From Brachypterus glaber (lineage: Eukaryota > Arthropoda > Insecta > Coleoptera > Kateretidae), in assembly GCA_958510825.1 (NCBI GenBank), contig OY294045.1:12761916-12825915 (forward strand): a stretch of DNA of 64,000 nucleotides, given 5' to 3'. Of this stretch, positions 35,300 through 45,868 are shown one piece after another. The notes under the pieces are model-generated. The model was not told the origin of the DNA. It was given only the letters and a program-made list of their open reading frames with translations, and did no database searches. The position numbers and the translations under genes are program-made. Numbering within the stretch: the first letter of the stretch is position 1; each line of letters opens with the position of its first letter.

Positions 35300-38200
35300 C
35301 TGAAAAGAAACGGGAAAGAAACAGTTAAAAATTTAGTTTTTGTAGTTTTTTATTTTCTTTTTGAGGGGTGTTTTAAAGGTTCAAGGCACTTGGTGTAAGT
35401 TTTACGTGTTTCGGTGTAAGAATGAGTAAATTTGATAATTGCTTTATAAAAGAGAATGACAGGTGTTTATTTCTGAAGGATATTTCTGGTTTCACCCCAT
35501 TTTATAGGTATAGAAAAACACAATTGTATTTTTTTTTTGATATTCGTGTCACAATTTTTGGAAACAGCTGAAATTTAATATGTTTTCTTTTATTTTAATA
35601 AAAAATATCCAAATTTTCTACTTTTTATGTTTTTTTTTTTACTTTTATTTAAAACAGTCATATATTAACCAAATAGAAAAAATAATTTTTACACACGTGA
35701 AAACTTTACTTTGGTTAAATCTAAGAAAACATCTAGTGATTTCTGATGATCTGACTAAAATTATAAGTTTTCATAATATTTTGCTAAATGTCATTTCTTT
35801 CTTTTCCAAAACGTTTGCTCAGCACTTCAATTCGATAAATGATCTACAAAAATAATCAAGTTTATTCAAAATACCTACTTAGGAATCCCTATCCCTAATG
35901 AAAATCTGATGTTACACAAAACGGATCCAATTAATTTTAATAACATGCACATGCAAATAAAATTATTAGAAAAAGTTTGAAAAAGAAAAAAAATACCAGA
36001 TATTTATATGACAGAGGACCAAGGGATGTAACTAATGAATAATGTCAGATAATAACAGTTAAAAAAAAAAACTAATGGAAAATAAGTCAAGAGAAAAAAA
36101 AAGATTTTAGAAACGATGATTTTCAATAAAAAAAAAAAGAATAATAAAAATGAAAACAAAATTAGGAGATGTCGGTAAATTAAAATTTAGTTTTGAAACG
36201 AGCTACAGTAACCAAATTTAGAAGGAAATTTTTAATTACATTTATTGTAGGTATAGTGAATATTGGCACTTCTCGAGTACAAAAGAAATCTCCCTTTTAT
36301 TGCTTCTGGTCCAGAAAGTTCGGAGCTCGGAGTAAATATTTATTTTAAAAAGGAAGCAGAATGGAATAAATTAAAAAGAACTGCCCTACTGTAACTTGTA
36401 ATAAAATACCCCAACATTTTTATATTTAGATAAAGTATGAAATAAGTCAAACAATGCTAAATTAGCACAGTCTTGCGAAAATAGGTAAAACTAAAAATTA
36501 ATTCGTTAGCAACAGAAAATGATACGTATGCAAATCTAAAATTGTATACAATATGTATTTTTTATTCACAACCAGCATAATTTTACTAAAATACTGTTAC
36601 TTATTAAATAGGTATCTAATTATTTAACCCTCATTACATGTAGTTAGTGTTAGTGTTTCCTACTGTTACCCTTTTCACACCTGTTTAGCAAAATTACCCA
36701 CCTAATCAATTATTTTTTAAACGCAGCAAAAGCTTTAATTAGTTATTATACTACCGGATGTGTAATTGATGACTGTATATTTAAAGCTTAAATTGCGACT
36801 TTGTTATTTAGTCTCTCACATGAAAAATTTTATATATAAACTTTGAAAAAAGTCAGGTTTTTGGCTTTACTAACGAACTGTTTAAATCTTTAGTGAGATG
36901 GTCTAAATTTTTGTCTGATGTAGTCTGAATTTTTAGAAAACCGTACGCGCTTCACCAGAATTTAAAAATGATAAAACATTTGATTGATTGTAAAGGGGTT
37001 AGCACGCTACTAGTTTGCGAATTAATTTAGCAAGTAGGGATTTTTTTTTCGATCAAATACGGGTTCTAACTCTCGCAGCTGACTAAGCACTTGCACGCCT
37101 ATGTCTAATCATTATCCCAACATAGGGTACATTATATTTTCTGAGAAAATTTAAGTCTCGAATTTTTTCTCACCAAAAAGTGTGATTGGTGTAAAATAAG
37201 TTTTTTTTACCAGTTCTTTTAACGATGTAAAATATTATTAAGTTCTATGATAAATTTTCTAAAAATATAACATTTATCAAAGCGAAAAAAAATAGATCAT
37301 TTAAAGAATATTCTTAGAATTCTTAGATTATTATTTTCCAAATATTTATTTTTCAGTTTAGAATCTGTTGATTTTAAGACATCAAATATAACTTTTTGTT
37401 TTTGATCATTTCCCAGGCTAAAGCATTTTTTTTCGTGGTATTTTGACATAATTTTAAAACGTTTATTTGGAAACTGACGGTAAACTAAATAGCTATACCT
37501 ACGTTAATAATAATAATTATTATTAGTACCTAACAAATTTACATGTTACTATATTTAAGTGCTAAATAGGAAAGATTGTAAAGGTTTTATTACTTTTATG
37601 TTTATTTAGTGATAACTCAAAAAACAAATACAATAAATTTTCTATTGTTCAAAACTTGACCGCTTATTTATTTAAGTAATATAAGTAGTTTTTGCTAAAA
37701 ATATATAATTTATTTAAAATTTGGAAAGTTTAGCACTAAAGGTGAACCCATGACTCACTATTAATTATTTAATATTAATGAGTCATCACAAAATTATTCG
37801 TTAACGAAATAAAGACGTTCCTAAGTGCTAATACTATAGGTAATATACCGGTTAAGATGATATTTTGGATGATTTTTGCCAGTTAAAACCTAATAAGACC
37901 TGTCCTTTCAACATGATTAAAAGAAAACAATATCAAATAAGAATTAGGTAATCATTTTTGTGTAATTTTGTTAAACTAAAAAAAAAGTAATGATTTGTTT
38001 TTAATAATTGTTTCTTAAGTCTAGTAGATTGTAATGCAGATGAAAAATAAATCTAACACTATAAATTATTAATTTTAAAAATTATTGAATAATGTTCAAA
38101 TAGGTAGGTACTACATAGTTAAGATCCATGCCGTATGGACGAACCATAATTAAATTTTAGGTATTTACATTTCAAAATCGAGTCACACAAAATGTTGAAA

Positions 38201-38358
38201 GCACCAATATTTTAACTAGCAAATATAAAATAAAATTTAAGACATCGCGTAAAACTTTTATAATCCGGCACTGAGTGTATTAGGTAGCACATGTGTTTGA
38301 AGATATTCAAGTGTAGTGGAAAGTATTGTTGGGTAGTGTAAAGTGGTAAAAAATTTAC
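35300..38358. other. AT-rich stretch, possible intron of the minus-strand candidate
   Basis: I see no exon-like island or long repeat. A small palindrome at 37750-37786 pairs TGACTCACTATTAAT with ATTAATGAGTCA. The 91-codon frame 35580-35855 is F/I/L/N-rich from A/T runs and is not supported. If the flanking candidates belong to one gene, this would be a 3.06-kb intron. Confidence 0.4.
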
Positions 38359-38628
38359 CTTTTGCAACGTCTTGAAGGTAAGCACAAATCATACACCTGT
38401 CCATATCACATATGTCACTACTGAAGGTTAACTCTGTACCTTTTGCATGGAGCTGATTTCCAGGCCTTGCGAGCGCGGGTGATGTTTGATTACTGTTGTG
38501 CCGTCTCCTTGTAGCAAGTGCAAAGTTTCCCTCCACGACTAGCGGATTTCCGGCATGCGCATGGCCACCCCGCCTCGCTCCCATAATGCGCTCCACATTT
38601 TTAAAACTCCGCCTTGACAGCAAATCCA
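38359..38628 (-). CDS. Possible internal coding exon, unrecognised
   Basis: On the minus strand GCAATTTTTTTCAG ends at 38629 and is followed by 270 bp of GC-richer DNA that ends at a good donor, GCAAAAG followed by GTAAAT, at 38358. One frame is open throughout, entering after the first base of a codon and leaving in the same phase, so the exon would be symmetric (1-1). The peptide includes RRSFKNVERIMGARRGG, NPLVVEGNFALATRRRH and DICDMDRCMICAYLQDVAK with a C-x4-C-x2-C pattern. The phase joins without a stop to the longer frame of 35073-35299. A weaker donor (AAAAG followed by GTACAG) lies near 38452. No family recognised. The open frame in fact extends 38258-38659, so openness alone proves little. 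Confidence 0.3.
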
Positions 38629-38787
38629 CTGAAAAAAATTGCAATTCTTTTATAACCACGCCTATGATACTCTAATAGAAATAAGGGGAAATGGAAATAA
38701 AAATTGGAAGGGGGAATTTTCTATAGCCGAGTCGCAAACTATGATTTTCCGGCGGACATCTATCGGTGAGTAGCTGAAGTTTGCTAC

Positions 38788-38862
38788 GGCCCTTTTGGAT
38801 GGTTTGTGAATAGAGCGGTTGCGAACCCCCCTCTTGAGCTTGAGACTGGAGAGTGGTGCCAT
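38788..38862 (-). CDS. Possible upstream exon, weak
   Basis: ATCCCTTTCAG ends at 38863 on the minus strand, followed by ATGGCACC. Taken as a start, that ATG opens 66 codons (to 38662), including VRNRSIHKPSKRAVANFSYS. Taken as an internal exon, a donor GTAGCA after 38788 gives a 75-bp exon whose phase-1 frame is open and compatible with the exon at 38359-38628. That donor is poor, so I treat this as a possibility only. Confidence 0.15.
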
Positions 38863-38932
38863 CTGAAAGGGATGCATTTTTTTAGTGAACTAAATACATA
38901 ACAGAATAGGGATAGACGGTCATATTATTATA

Positions 38933-39028
38933 TCTTGTCATAATACTTTGTCTTGTCATAATATTATGCCTTCCAGGCAATGTCTTGTCATAATATTATG
39001 TCTTCTAGATATTGTGATAATATTTTGT
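38933..39028. repeat. Short minisatellite, TCTTGTCATAATATTATG unit
   Basis: TCTTGTCATAATACTTTG, TCTTGTCATAATATTATG and again TCTTGTCATAATATTATG, then a decayed fourth copy (TTGTGATAATATTTTG). Insertions such as CCTTCCAGGCAATG separate units. Confidence 0.8.
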
Positions 39029-39188
39029 TATAAAATACTAAAGATATCTCCAGGATGAAAATTGCCCCCATGGAATTTCTCGTGTTCTCTCGATTTGTTG
39101 CGGTTGTTATTACCCTACAGAAGCAAGACCCACCATTTAAAGCAGACGCCTCTAGTATTTCTGACAATTTATTACTCCGACCAAAAAG
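39029..39188. other. Short region with a 45-codon frame
   Basis: A plus-strand frame from ATG at 39056 to TAA at 39191-39193 (MKIAPMEFLVFSRFVAVVIT at its start) is GC-balanced, but the last codons overlap the next TIR element. I do not recognise it. Confidence 0.2.
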
Positions 39189-39441
39189 TTAAAACGTAGA
39201 GCTAACGGGAGGAACGTATTCCGATATCTGCGCATGTGCTAGCAGAAATCAACATAAGAAAGTAAACCAACGACACCCATTAAAAAAAAAAACAACAACA
39301 AAGCAAGCAAAAAAACAACGTAAACCAACTTTAACGTAAACCAACGCTTTCCATTTAAAAAAAAACACCAAACCAGCACAAAACCAAGCGCATGCGTAGG
39401 TCGCGGAATAAGTTCATCCCGTTAGCCCATTCTAAAGTTAA
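39189..39441. mobile_element. MITE-like element, 253 bp
   Basis: TTAAAACGTAGAGCTAACGG at the left, inverted at the right as CCCGTTAGCCCATTCTAAAG followed by TTAA. GGAACGTATTCCG / CGGAATAAGTTC and CGCATGTGCT / AGCGCATGCG extend the stem. The interior is A-rich with repeated AACGTAAACCAAC. No coding. Confidence 0.8.
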
Positions 39442-40017
39442 AGACTAAAAGAAGCCCACCGGGCCTCCGAATTTGCGAAAAAGCAAACTTTTATTTTACC
39501 AACTACAAGCAAAAAAAAATGTAAACAATATGTTACTCTATGGAACTAAAAAAAATAATTAAAAATATATTTGTTTACCTTTCTTTTACATACAAAAAAA
39601 ATATTTTCTGTCTGTCTGTCGGGCTATTTGTTTGTCTGGGAAGACTTGAGAGTAGAACATATATTCATATGTAAAGCTTTTGGTTAACCAATCACAAATG
39701 AGATAGTTTTTGGTAAAAATTGGGGTAGAGTTAGGCGGTCAAGTGGCGTAATTACTTTTATCCAACAACTTTATAGAAATAGTTGTTTTTAGCCCTTTTT
39801 TAAATTACAAAAGTTAAGTTTATTCCGCTACTGACTAAAAAATCTTTTGCTCACTCTTTTGCGTAGAAGAGCACTATTCTAAAAATAAAAAGTTAAGTTT
39901 TTTCCACTAGTGACTAAAAAAGGTTTGCTCACTCTCTTGAGTATTAAAAAAACTTAATCTTTTTGTCATAATTTTTAAATAAATTATTTAAAATTAAAGG
40001 GTGGATAAAATTTAATT
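39442..40017. other. GTCTGTC-type repeat relic and an 81-bp duplication
   Basis: At about 39605-39735, CTGTCTGTCTGTCGGGCTAT and the following GGTAAAAATTGGGGTAGAG resemble the copy near 47810-47940 (TTCTGTCCGGGAAATC and GTGAACATTGGGGTGCGG). At 39808 and 39889 the block AAGTTAAGTTTATTCCGC / AAGTTAAGTTTTTTCCAC with CTGACTAAAAAA and TTTGCTCACTCT is duplicated with a period near 81 bp. Confidence 0.55.
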
Positions 40018-40108
40018 TTCAACTCGTGTATTAAGTGATTTTATTCACTTAACAATATCATGATATTCTTTGCGTGGATAAAATGCTATTTGATACACTA
40101 GTTATAAA
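40018..40108. repeat. Hairpin with ACTCGTG and ACTAGTTATAAAAT ends
   Basis: TTCAACTCGTGTATTAAGTG pairs imperfectly with CTATTTGATACACTAGTTAT. The centre (AACAATATCATGATATTC) is AT-rich here. The right flank ACTAGTTATAAAATA is a near copy of the shared hairpin tail. Confidence 0.6.
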
Positions 40109-40897
40109 ATAACAATTGCTGTAGGTAGGCAATAGTTATTTTCCTACGATCCCTTATGAAAATGACATTTAGCACACTCTTTTGTTCTTCAGAAAACGTC
40201 TTATATCACACTAGTTTGATATTTTTATATCACCCTAGTTTGATATTTATGTATGTAGGTTTGCCTAATTTCACGTATGTAGGTTTGCCTTAATTTACGT
40301 TGTAGATTCTACGAATTTAGCTCACCTCGTTTTATATGCCATTTTCCACCTTTCATCACAGAATTTTATGATATCCTTTATGTTTTTCAACCCAAATATT
40401 TCTGTTTTTCATGTCAAAAATAAAAACTATAGTTATAACCTTACTAGATTGACCAAGATATGACGGGATGTTTTATTTATGTCTAGATTTTATAAAAATT
40501 ACTTAATTTTTTATTTAGTTTCCTTACATTTTATAAAAAACATCAAAATACACGGTCTTTTTCTTATGAAGTCGTAAAACAGTACAATTTTACTGTTTTA
40601 TATGGGAACATATCTATAGAAATCTAATGTAATTAGCAAACTGTCTTGCCTTGATTTACACAAGAGGCTTGCGTTATAGGCAACCTGTTAAACAGCCAGG
40701 TATTGTATTTTATAATATTGTATTAAATTTAAAAACCAAGAAAACTAAAAACGACTAAAAATAAAAGAAAATAATATTTCCTGTTTAACATACATAAACT
40801 TCTATGCTTTGTATGCTTTGCTTTTCTCAAAAATTCTTTGAATAAGTAATAAAAATTAGAAAATATTAAATTAAGAAACTATATTTTTTTAGGATCA
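40109..40897. other. AT-rich sequence; short duplications
   Basis: GTTTGATATTTTTATATCAC-type and GTATGTAGGTTTGCCT words are each duplicated between 40208 and 40300. No gene is supported. Confidence 0.5.
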
Positions 40898-41027
40898 TAG
40901 GAAAAATAGTGTACATAGCTTGTTGGAAAGTGTATTTCGTACACTCGTGGGGTTTCTTCACTTGCCTTACGGCTCGTTCGTAAACCTTCCCACTTTCTAC
41001 ACTAGTTATGTAATATACTATTTCCTA
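40898..41027. repeat. GC-centred hairpin, GGAAAGTG type
   Basis: GGAAAAATAGTGTACATAGC pairs with TTATGTAATATACTATTTCC at the outside, and TTGGAAAGTGTA pairs loosely with CACTTTCTACAC. The centre contains ACACTCGTGG and CTTGCCTTACGGCTCGTTCG. The tail is ACTAGTTATGTAATATACTA. The stem differs in sequence from the other hairpins, but centre words and tail agree. Confidence 0.75.
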
Positions 41028-41230
41028 ACAAGTGTATTAAGGAGCACTTTCCGCACGCTTTAAAAAATAGTTTTCTACAACTAATACTCAGCGTTTAAAG
41101 TACGAAGTTACCTGGACCTGACTTGTGTTGGCATGTTTTAGATTTTGATTAATTGAATGATTTTTATAGGCTATTATAATACACATAACAATTTTACCAT
41201 GTTAGCAAAATTATATTTTTTATTGGGTAA

Positions 41231-41447
41231 GTGCCGTCAACTGGGGTGACTTCGAACGGTGTGGGTGACTTCGGACACTTTTTCTCAAAACTCTCTGAAC
41301 CAAAGCAAGTGTGTACAAGTTGTGGGGTAATGTGCACAAGCTGTGAAATTGAACCCCACAACTCATGCACACGTGCTTCGTTGAGAGAGTTTTTCGAAAG
41401 TGTCCGAAGTCACCCACACCGTCCGAAGTCACCCCAGTAATCGGTAC
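41231..41447. mobile_element. MITE with CTGGGGTGACTTCG termini, 217 bp
   Basis: GTGCCGTCAACTGGGGTGAC at the left and its inverse GTCACCCCAGTAATCGGTAC at the right. The arm continues GGTGTGGGTGACTTCGGACA / TGTCCGAAGTCACCCACACC, so the sequence TGGGGTGACTTCG is repeated within each arm. The two overlapping open frames on opposite strands are products of the palindrome. Confidence 0.85.
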
Positions 41448-41784
41448 TTGAGTATTATATTTGTTTTCTTTTTTTTCAAGTTTTAAACATTATTCAATCG
41501 CAATTTTTTTTGCCATATCAGCAAGTTCCATTAACTCTGGCTGATGCATAAGAAGCGCATATTTTTGTCAAAAATTGCTGACGATTTCGAGTTCACTGGT
41601 CGACCCACATTAAATTCAAGGACACTACTAAATATATGCTAATTATGCTAATTATAGATATTTAAAGTAGTCTGCAGTCGGAGAGTACACATTTCATAAG
41701 GGATTGCTTTTTTGGCGATATTCGATTTTTGCATTCAATCTGTACTATGACCTATACGGCGTTTGCAGTCTTTTGGAATTAAAT
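41448..41784. other. Sequence without recognised features
   Basis: No gene or repeat identified. A frame at 41704-41943 runs from here into two different mobile elements and is chimeric. Confidence 0.5.
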
Positions 41785-42548
41785 AAATGGGATGATTCTA
41801 CATCACAAAACATGAAAAATCAACACAGGAACTTATGTCCGGAAATAAGCCTTAAGGGCTTAGGGAGAGTTCAAGTATTACGTAACGCAAATTTTGGTCA
41901 TTTTGGACTCCCCCCCTGTAACGCTATTTTCCTATACCATTAACATGGGCGTAACACTCCAAATCGACCCCCCCCCCCAGGAGCGTTACGTGATACTTGA
42001 ACGTTCCCAACAAAAAAAGCAACAATAAAATTTTAATTCTGGATGGCGATTTTTCATTTAAAATTAAGCAAACAAGTATTCTTCACCGAAACACTTAAAT
42101 TTAATATTAAAAGAGTGATAGCCTTTTAAAAAGTAACATTTTTGGTAACGCAAAATGTTACTTCCTCTTAAATGCATTTTTTTGAAGACGGTTGCTCCTA
42201 CATTGTTACACTATATGACATTTTTAATGTATTTTTACTCAAGAAATCCATATCTTTTACAAAAAATTAAAAAATACATTAAAAAAAGTTTGAAGCAAAA
42301 ATGTGTTAAGTCTCACACATTTTGTCCGTCTAGGCACGCCTCTGGATAGAATTAAAAGAATAAATTAGCATAAACTAATTGCCCTACTGGTATATACATA
42401 TACATGCACGACCTCGTCGCTGTAGCTCAAACGGTACCAGAGTTATTCATTAAAAACCATATTTTTAGTACAATTTTAAAGGGTCGTAACTGTCTTTGGG
42501 TTCGTTTTGGACTTATGTTCTATGCTAATTTTTCATGTAAAATCATGA
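41785..42548 (+). mobile_element. Foldback family B copy, interrupted by another element
   Basis: The left part matches 44302 and 63586 (GGGATGATTCTACATCACAA, AGGAACTTATGTCCGGAAAT). After the inserted MITE at 41863-42008 the body resumes with CAATAAAATTTTAATTCTGG as in the copy at 44302. The shared core module lies at about 42160-42320, and a right arm inverse to the 63586 copy lies at about 42395-42545 (ACCTCGTCGCTGTAGCTCAA and ATTTTAAAGGGTCGTAACTG). The outer tip is lost at the MITE starting at 42549. Open frames 42155-42349 and 42404-42667 are repeat-derived. Confidence 0.75.
41863..42008. mobile_element. Nested MITE with GTTCAAGTATTACGTAACGC TIRs
   Basis: GTTCAAGTATTACGTAACGC at the left and the inverse of GCGTTACGTGATACTTGAAC at the right, 146 bp including GGGA/TCCC ends. 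The interior has C runs and GTAACGCTATTTTCC. It sits inside a family B foldback. A second copy, partly deleted, is at 51170-51272 in the opposite orientation. Confidence 0.85.
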
Positions 42549-42670
42549 CTACTACGCTAGAAAGCAGTAACTTAATTTGCCGCATAGCAGCGTTTTCAAA
42601 ATATTACATCAGAGTTGACGTCAAAACGTCGCTAGGCGACAAATGGAGTTACTGCTTTCTAGTGTAGTAG
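42549..42670. mobile_element. MITE-like element, 122 bp
   Basis: CTACTACGCTAGAAAGCAGT at the left and ACTGCTTTCTAGTGTAGTAG at the right, inverted with a single mismatch over the first 24 bases. The interior contains TTGACGTCAAAACGTCGC. It ends the family B copy. No coding. Confidence 0.85.
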
Positions 42671-43119
42671 AGCAGTATAGTGGAAAGTATTATTTTGTTG
42701 GCAGCAGTAATTTTTCATGAAATAAGCATCTGAGGCTAGTGGCATAATGCACTGTACAAAAATACTAAAAAAGGGAACTTCAGTTTTTTTTATCAAATCT
42801 GAGATAATGATATAGACGAAGGGGTTAAATATTGTTTTTTTTTAATTGAGTTTCCTCATAATAAATAAAATTCTTGTTTCTCTTGAAAAATCGGGTCAAC
42901 TGCGTTTAACCCCTTATGAAAGTTTTAGTCTAAAGTTATTTTTTATGCAAGCTCACAATTTTTATGTAATTCTATAATATTATTTAAATAAATTCTATAT
43001 AATTTTACAAGTAAGGAAACTTTTATTTAGGCCAACCATTCATGAGGTTCCTTTCATTCCAATTTGAATATAACATTATGTTGGTAGTAGGTATCCCATT
43101 TTCTACTAGCTTCCTATAT
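42671..43119. other. AT-rich sequence without recognised features
   Basis: GTAATTTTTCATGAAATAAG just after the MITE resembles TAATTTTTCATGTAAAATCA just before it, so some flanking duplication is possible. Nothing else is seen. Confidence 0.45.
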
Positions 43120-44293
43120 ACAGGGTGTATTTGAAATAGCTTCGGAAATTTTAACAACAATTTTAACATGATAAAATATGACAAAAAGTTCCTATAAACA
43201 TATGTCTAAAAATGCGTCATAAGGGAGCTACGCCCCTTTGAAATTGGCTAAAAAAATCGGTTTTTATTTAATAACTCAGGAACCCTTTGAGATATGTTAA
43301 CGAGGTTTTGCTCGTGAATTAATCCTAATAAGGCCCATCTTTGTATGTCATTTTTACGTACTTATTTAAACCAGGGGTGTGCGAAACGGGGGGGCCTCAG
43401 TTTTTTGTCCCAAACTTTTTTCTGTGTAACTTTTTTGCAATTTTATTTTTGAAATATGATTCCTTAGGTCAAAATACATAAAAAAGGTACTCTTGTTGTA
43501 ATACTGTAGGATTAACCGTTTTCGAGAAAAGTTCATTTGAAGGTGACATTTCACGGTTCGAGGACGAAAAATTACATACTAAAATGTCGAAAACCAAAAT
43601 TTTAATAATGCAATGTTATTCTATATCAAAAACTAAGAAAAAGAGTTTCCATACATGTAGGTCGAAAAAACGCTTTTAAAGCTACCATAGCCCTTTAAAA
43701 ATGGTGCATATTTAGGAGACCATAGCTCCATTAGGATTGATTTTTGGAAGTACCTGTATATGAGGTTTTTTTCTTAGTTTTTAATGTACATTCGCCCTGC
43801 ATCATTAAAATTTTGGTTTTGAACATTTTAGTATTTAATTTTTTGTCCTCGAACCGTGGAATTTCACCTTCAAATGAATTTTTCTCGAAAACGGTTAATC
43901 CTACAGTATTACAACAAGAGTACCTTTTTCATGTATTTTGACCTGAGGAATCATATTTCAGAAATAAAATTGCAAAAAAGTTACACAGAAAAAAGTTTGG
44001 GACAAAAAACTGATAAGCCCTCCCCGTTTCGCACACCCCTGGTTGAAATAAGTATATGAAAATAACACATAAAAACGGTCCTTGGTAGGATTAGTTGACG
44101 TGCAAAACCTCGTTGATATATCTCAAAGGGTTCCTAAGTTATTAAAAAAAAAACGATTTTTTTAGTCACTTTTAAAGGGGCGTAGCTCCCTTATGACGCA
44201 TTTTTAGACATATGTTTATAGGAACTTTTTGTCATATTTTATGATGTAGAAGCATCTGTTAAAATTTCCGACGCTATTTCAAATACACCGTGT
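43120..44293. mobile_element. Foldback family A, complete copy (1,174 bp)
   Basis: Starts ACAGGGTGTATTTGAAATAG and ends CTATTTCAAATACACCGTGT. Long inverted arms (about 43120-43580 and 43840-44293) share AAAAGTTCCTATAAACATAT, ATGCGTCATAAGGGAGCTAC, AACCCTTTGAGATAT and CCAGGGGTGTGCGAAACGGG with their reverse complements. The core module occurs in both arms, inverted (43370-43560 and 43850-44050), which is why almost the same 60-codon frame is found on both strands. No transposase. It ends eight bases before family B, which starts TATACAGGGTGATC. Confidence 0.9.
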
Positions 44294-44301
44294 ATTTATA
44301 T

Positions 44302-44850
44302 ACAGGGTGATCAGTAACTGGCATTCCAAAATTTAAGAGGTTATTCTACATCCAATAGTATGAAAAAAAGTTCCTATAAAGGTTGGTCCCAAAATGAGCC
44401 CTAAGGAAGCTACGGCCCTTCGAAGAGGGAAATATTAAATGGGAAGAAAAAAAGCACCAATAAAATTTTAATGCTGCAGGGTGATTCTTCATTCAAAACT
44501 AAGCAAAAAGGAATTCCACACCGACACACCTAATTTTAATATTAAAGGAGTAATAGCCTTTTAAAAACTAACAATTTTGGTGGCACAAACTTCCGCTTAA
44601 TTGCATTTTTTTTTTGAAAACGGTTGGTCCTATAGTGTTACACTATACGACAATTTTTATGTATTTTTACTCAAGAAATCTACAAAAAAAAATACACATA
44701 AAAAGCTTTCGAACAAAAATGTGTTAAGTCACCTATTTTGTCCGTCTAGGCACACCTCAAGATAAATTAAAAAATAAAAGAACATAAACTAATTGCCCTT
44801 ATTAATACTACTATTAATAAAAAACGTTATTTTTAGTACTAACCTTTTAG
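44302..44850 (+). mobile_element. Foldback family B, copy truncated on the right
   Basis: Starts ACAGGGTGATCAGTAACTGG, followed by AAAAAAAGTTCCTATAAAGG, TTGGTCCCAAAATGAGCCCT and AAGGAAGCTACGGCCC as in 63586. It contains GACACACCTAATTTTAATAT, the core module (GAAAACGGTTGGTCCTATAG) and AATGTGTTAAGTCACC. The right arm fades near 44850. Confidence 0.75.
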
Positions 44851-45291
44851 GTAACACTAAATTTTAGGTAAGATTGTGTCCGAAAAAAAACCTAACTTCA
44901 ATCTCACCTTATTTTGTATCGTATAACCCTTTTATCAAGCGTTGCCAAATCCCATCACATCACTTTGCTGTGTGTAATAGGCATATCGTAAATATCCGAT
45001 AATTTTTCAATAAATCTATCAACATTTTAACATGTTTGATATTTCCCACATGTTTCTTCAGTCCTATATGGGCATTTTACCATATAAACGACTTAGTGGT
45101 CAAAACCTCATGTAAATTATAGTTATACCAGTTATAATTAAAATACGGACTATCGTAACTTAGCAACAATTAATATAAATAACCACACTGAGAATTTGCC
45201 ACATTATTAGATACACTCATAAAATGTTATTGAATTTTTTTTGTAAATACATATTTTTAATTTATATCGCGATATTTGGTATCTAATACTT
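44851..45291. other. Sequence without recognised features
   Basis: No open frame, repeat or palindrome was identified. Confidence 0.45.
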
Positions 45292-45404
45292 GTGATACTG
45301 ACACTTTTAATGCTCATAACACACAGGTGCGTCAACGCTTTATTGATATAGGGTGCGACGCACCCGTGCGTCATGATCACTGTTAAATTTAAGGGTCAGT
45401 ATTA
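45292..45404. repeat. Small inverted repeat, possible MITE
   Basis: GATACTGACACTTTTAA at the left pairs with TTAAATTTAAGGGTCAGTAT at the right. An inner pair is GGTGCGTC / GACGCACC. The interior is GC-richer than the flanks. Confidence 0.6.
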
Positions 45405-45868
45405 TGCTAGCACTTGCTGCGAAGGCATAGAGAGCCCTTTCAAAAAGTTCAGTTTTACTTAAAATTGGCGTAATCTGCAATATGAATATTGGTTAGCACT
45501 AAACGTGTTAAATACTACAATCTAAGTATTGTATACAATACGTTCTCATATTAGCACAACAAAATGTGCTGGTATATTTGTAAATCCAAGCAATTTGTGT
45601 TTATTAATACTAGCATGTTGTAGTAAAAATTACTGTAAAATTTGGTAAAGTTATAGTATGGCTAACTTAAAGTTGTAGTTAAGTTATGGTATTGATCTTG
45701 TTTAAAGTAACTAACAGTAAAATAACATTCGGTAAATAATACCCAAATTTTAGTTAGTAATAATACAGAAAAAAGTAAAAAATAGGATCTATTATTTTTT
45801 CAGTGTACTGAACGATGTGGAATCTCGAGCAACTTTAGTTATTGAATACAAGCTATTATAAACAGTAA
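45405..45868. other. AT-rich sequence with TTACTGTAAA-type words
   Basis: Words such as AAAATTACTGTAAAATTTGG and AACTAACAGTAAAATAAC recur between 45620 and 45800, as they do at 47990-48345. Perhaps a diverged element. No clear ends. Confidence 0.35.

Noticed and set aside
35098..35328. Plus-strand 76-codon frame rich in arginine
   Set aside because: It is antisense to the better supported minus-strand island and reads through that island's acceptor tract.
38933..39028. CRISPR-like spacing of TCTTGTCATAATATTATG units
   Set aside because: Units are few, adjacent or irregularly spaced, in an evidently eukaryotic sequence; a minisatellite is sufficient.
41220..41440. Open frames of about 70 codons on both strands with cysteines
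   Set aside because: They mirror each other because the DNA is a palindromic MITE; the cysteine pattern is a by-product.
43366..44059. Nearly identical 62-67 codon frames on opposite strands, first read as a duplicated gene
   Set aside because: They are the core module of foldback family A present in both inverted arms.
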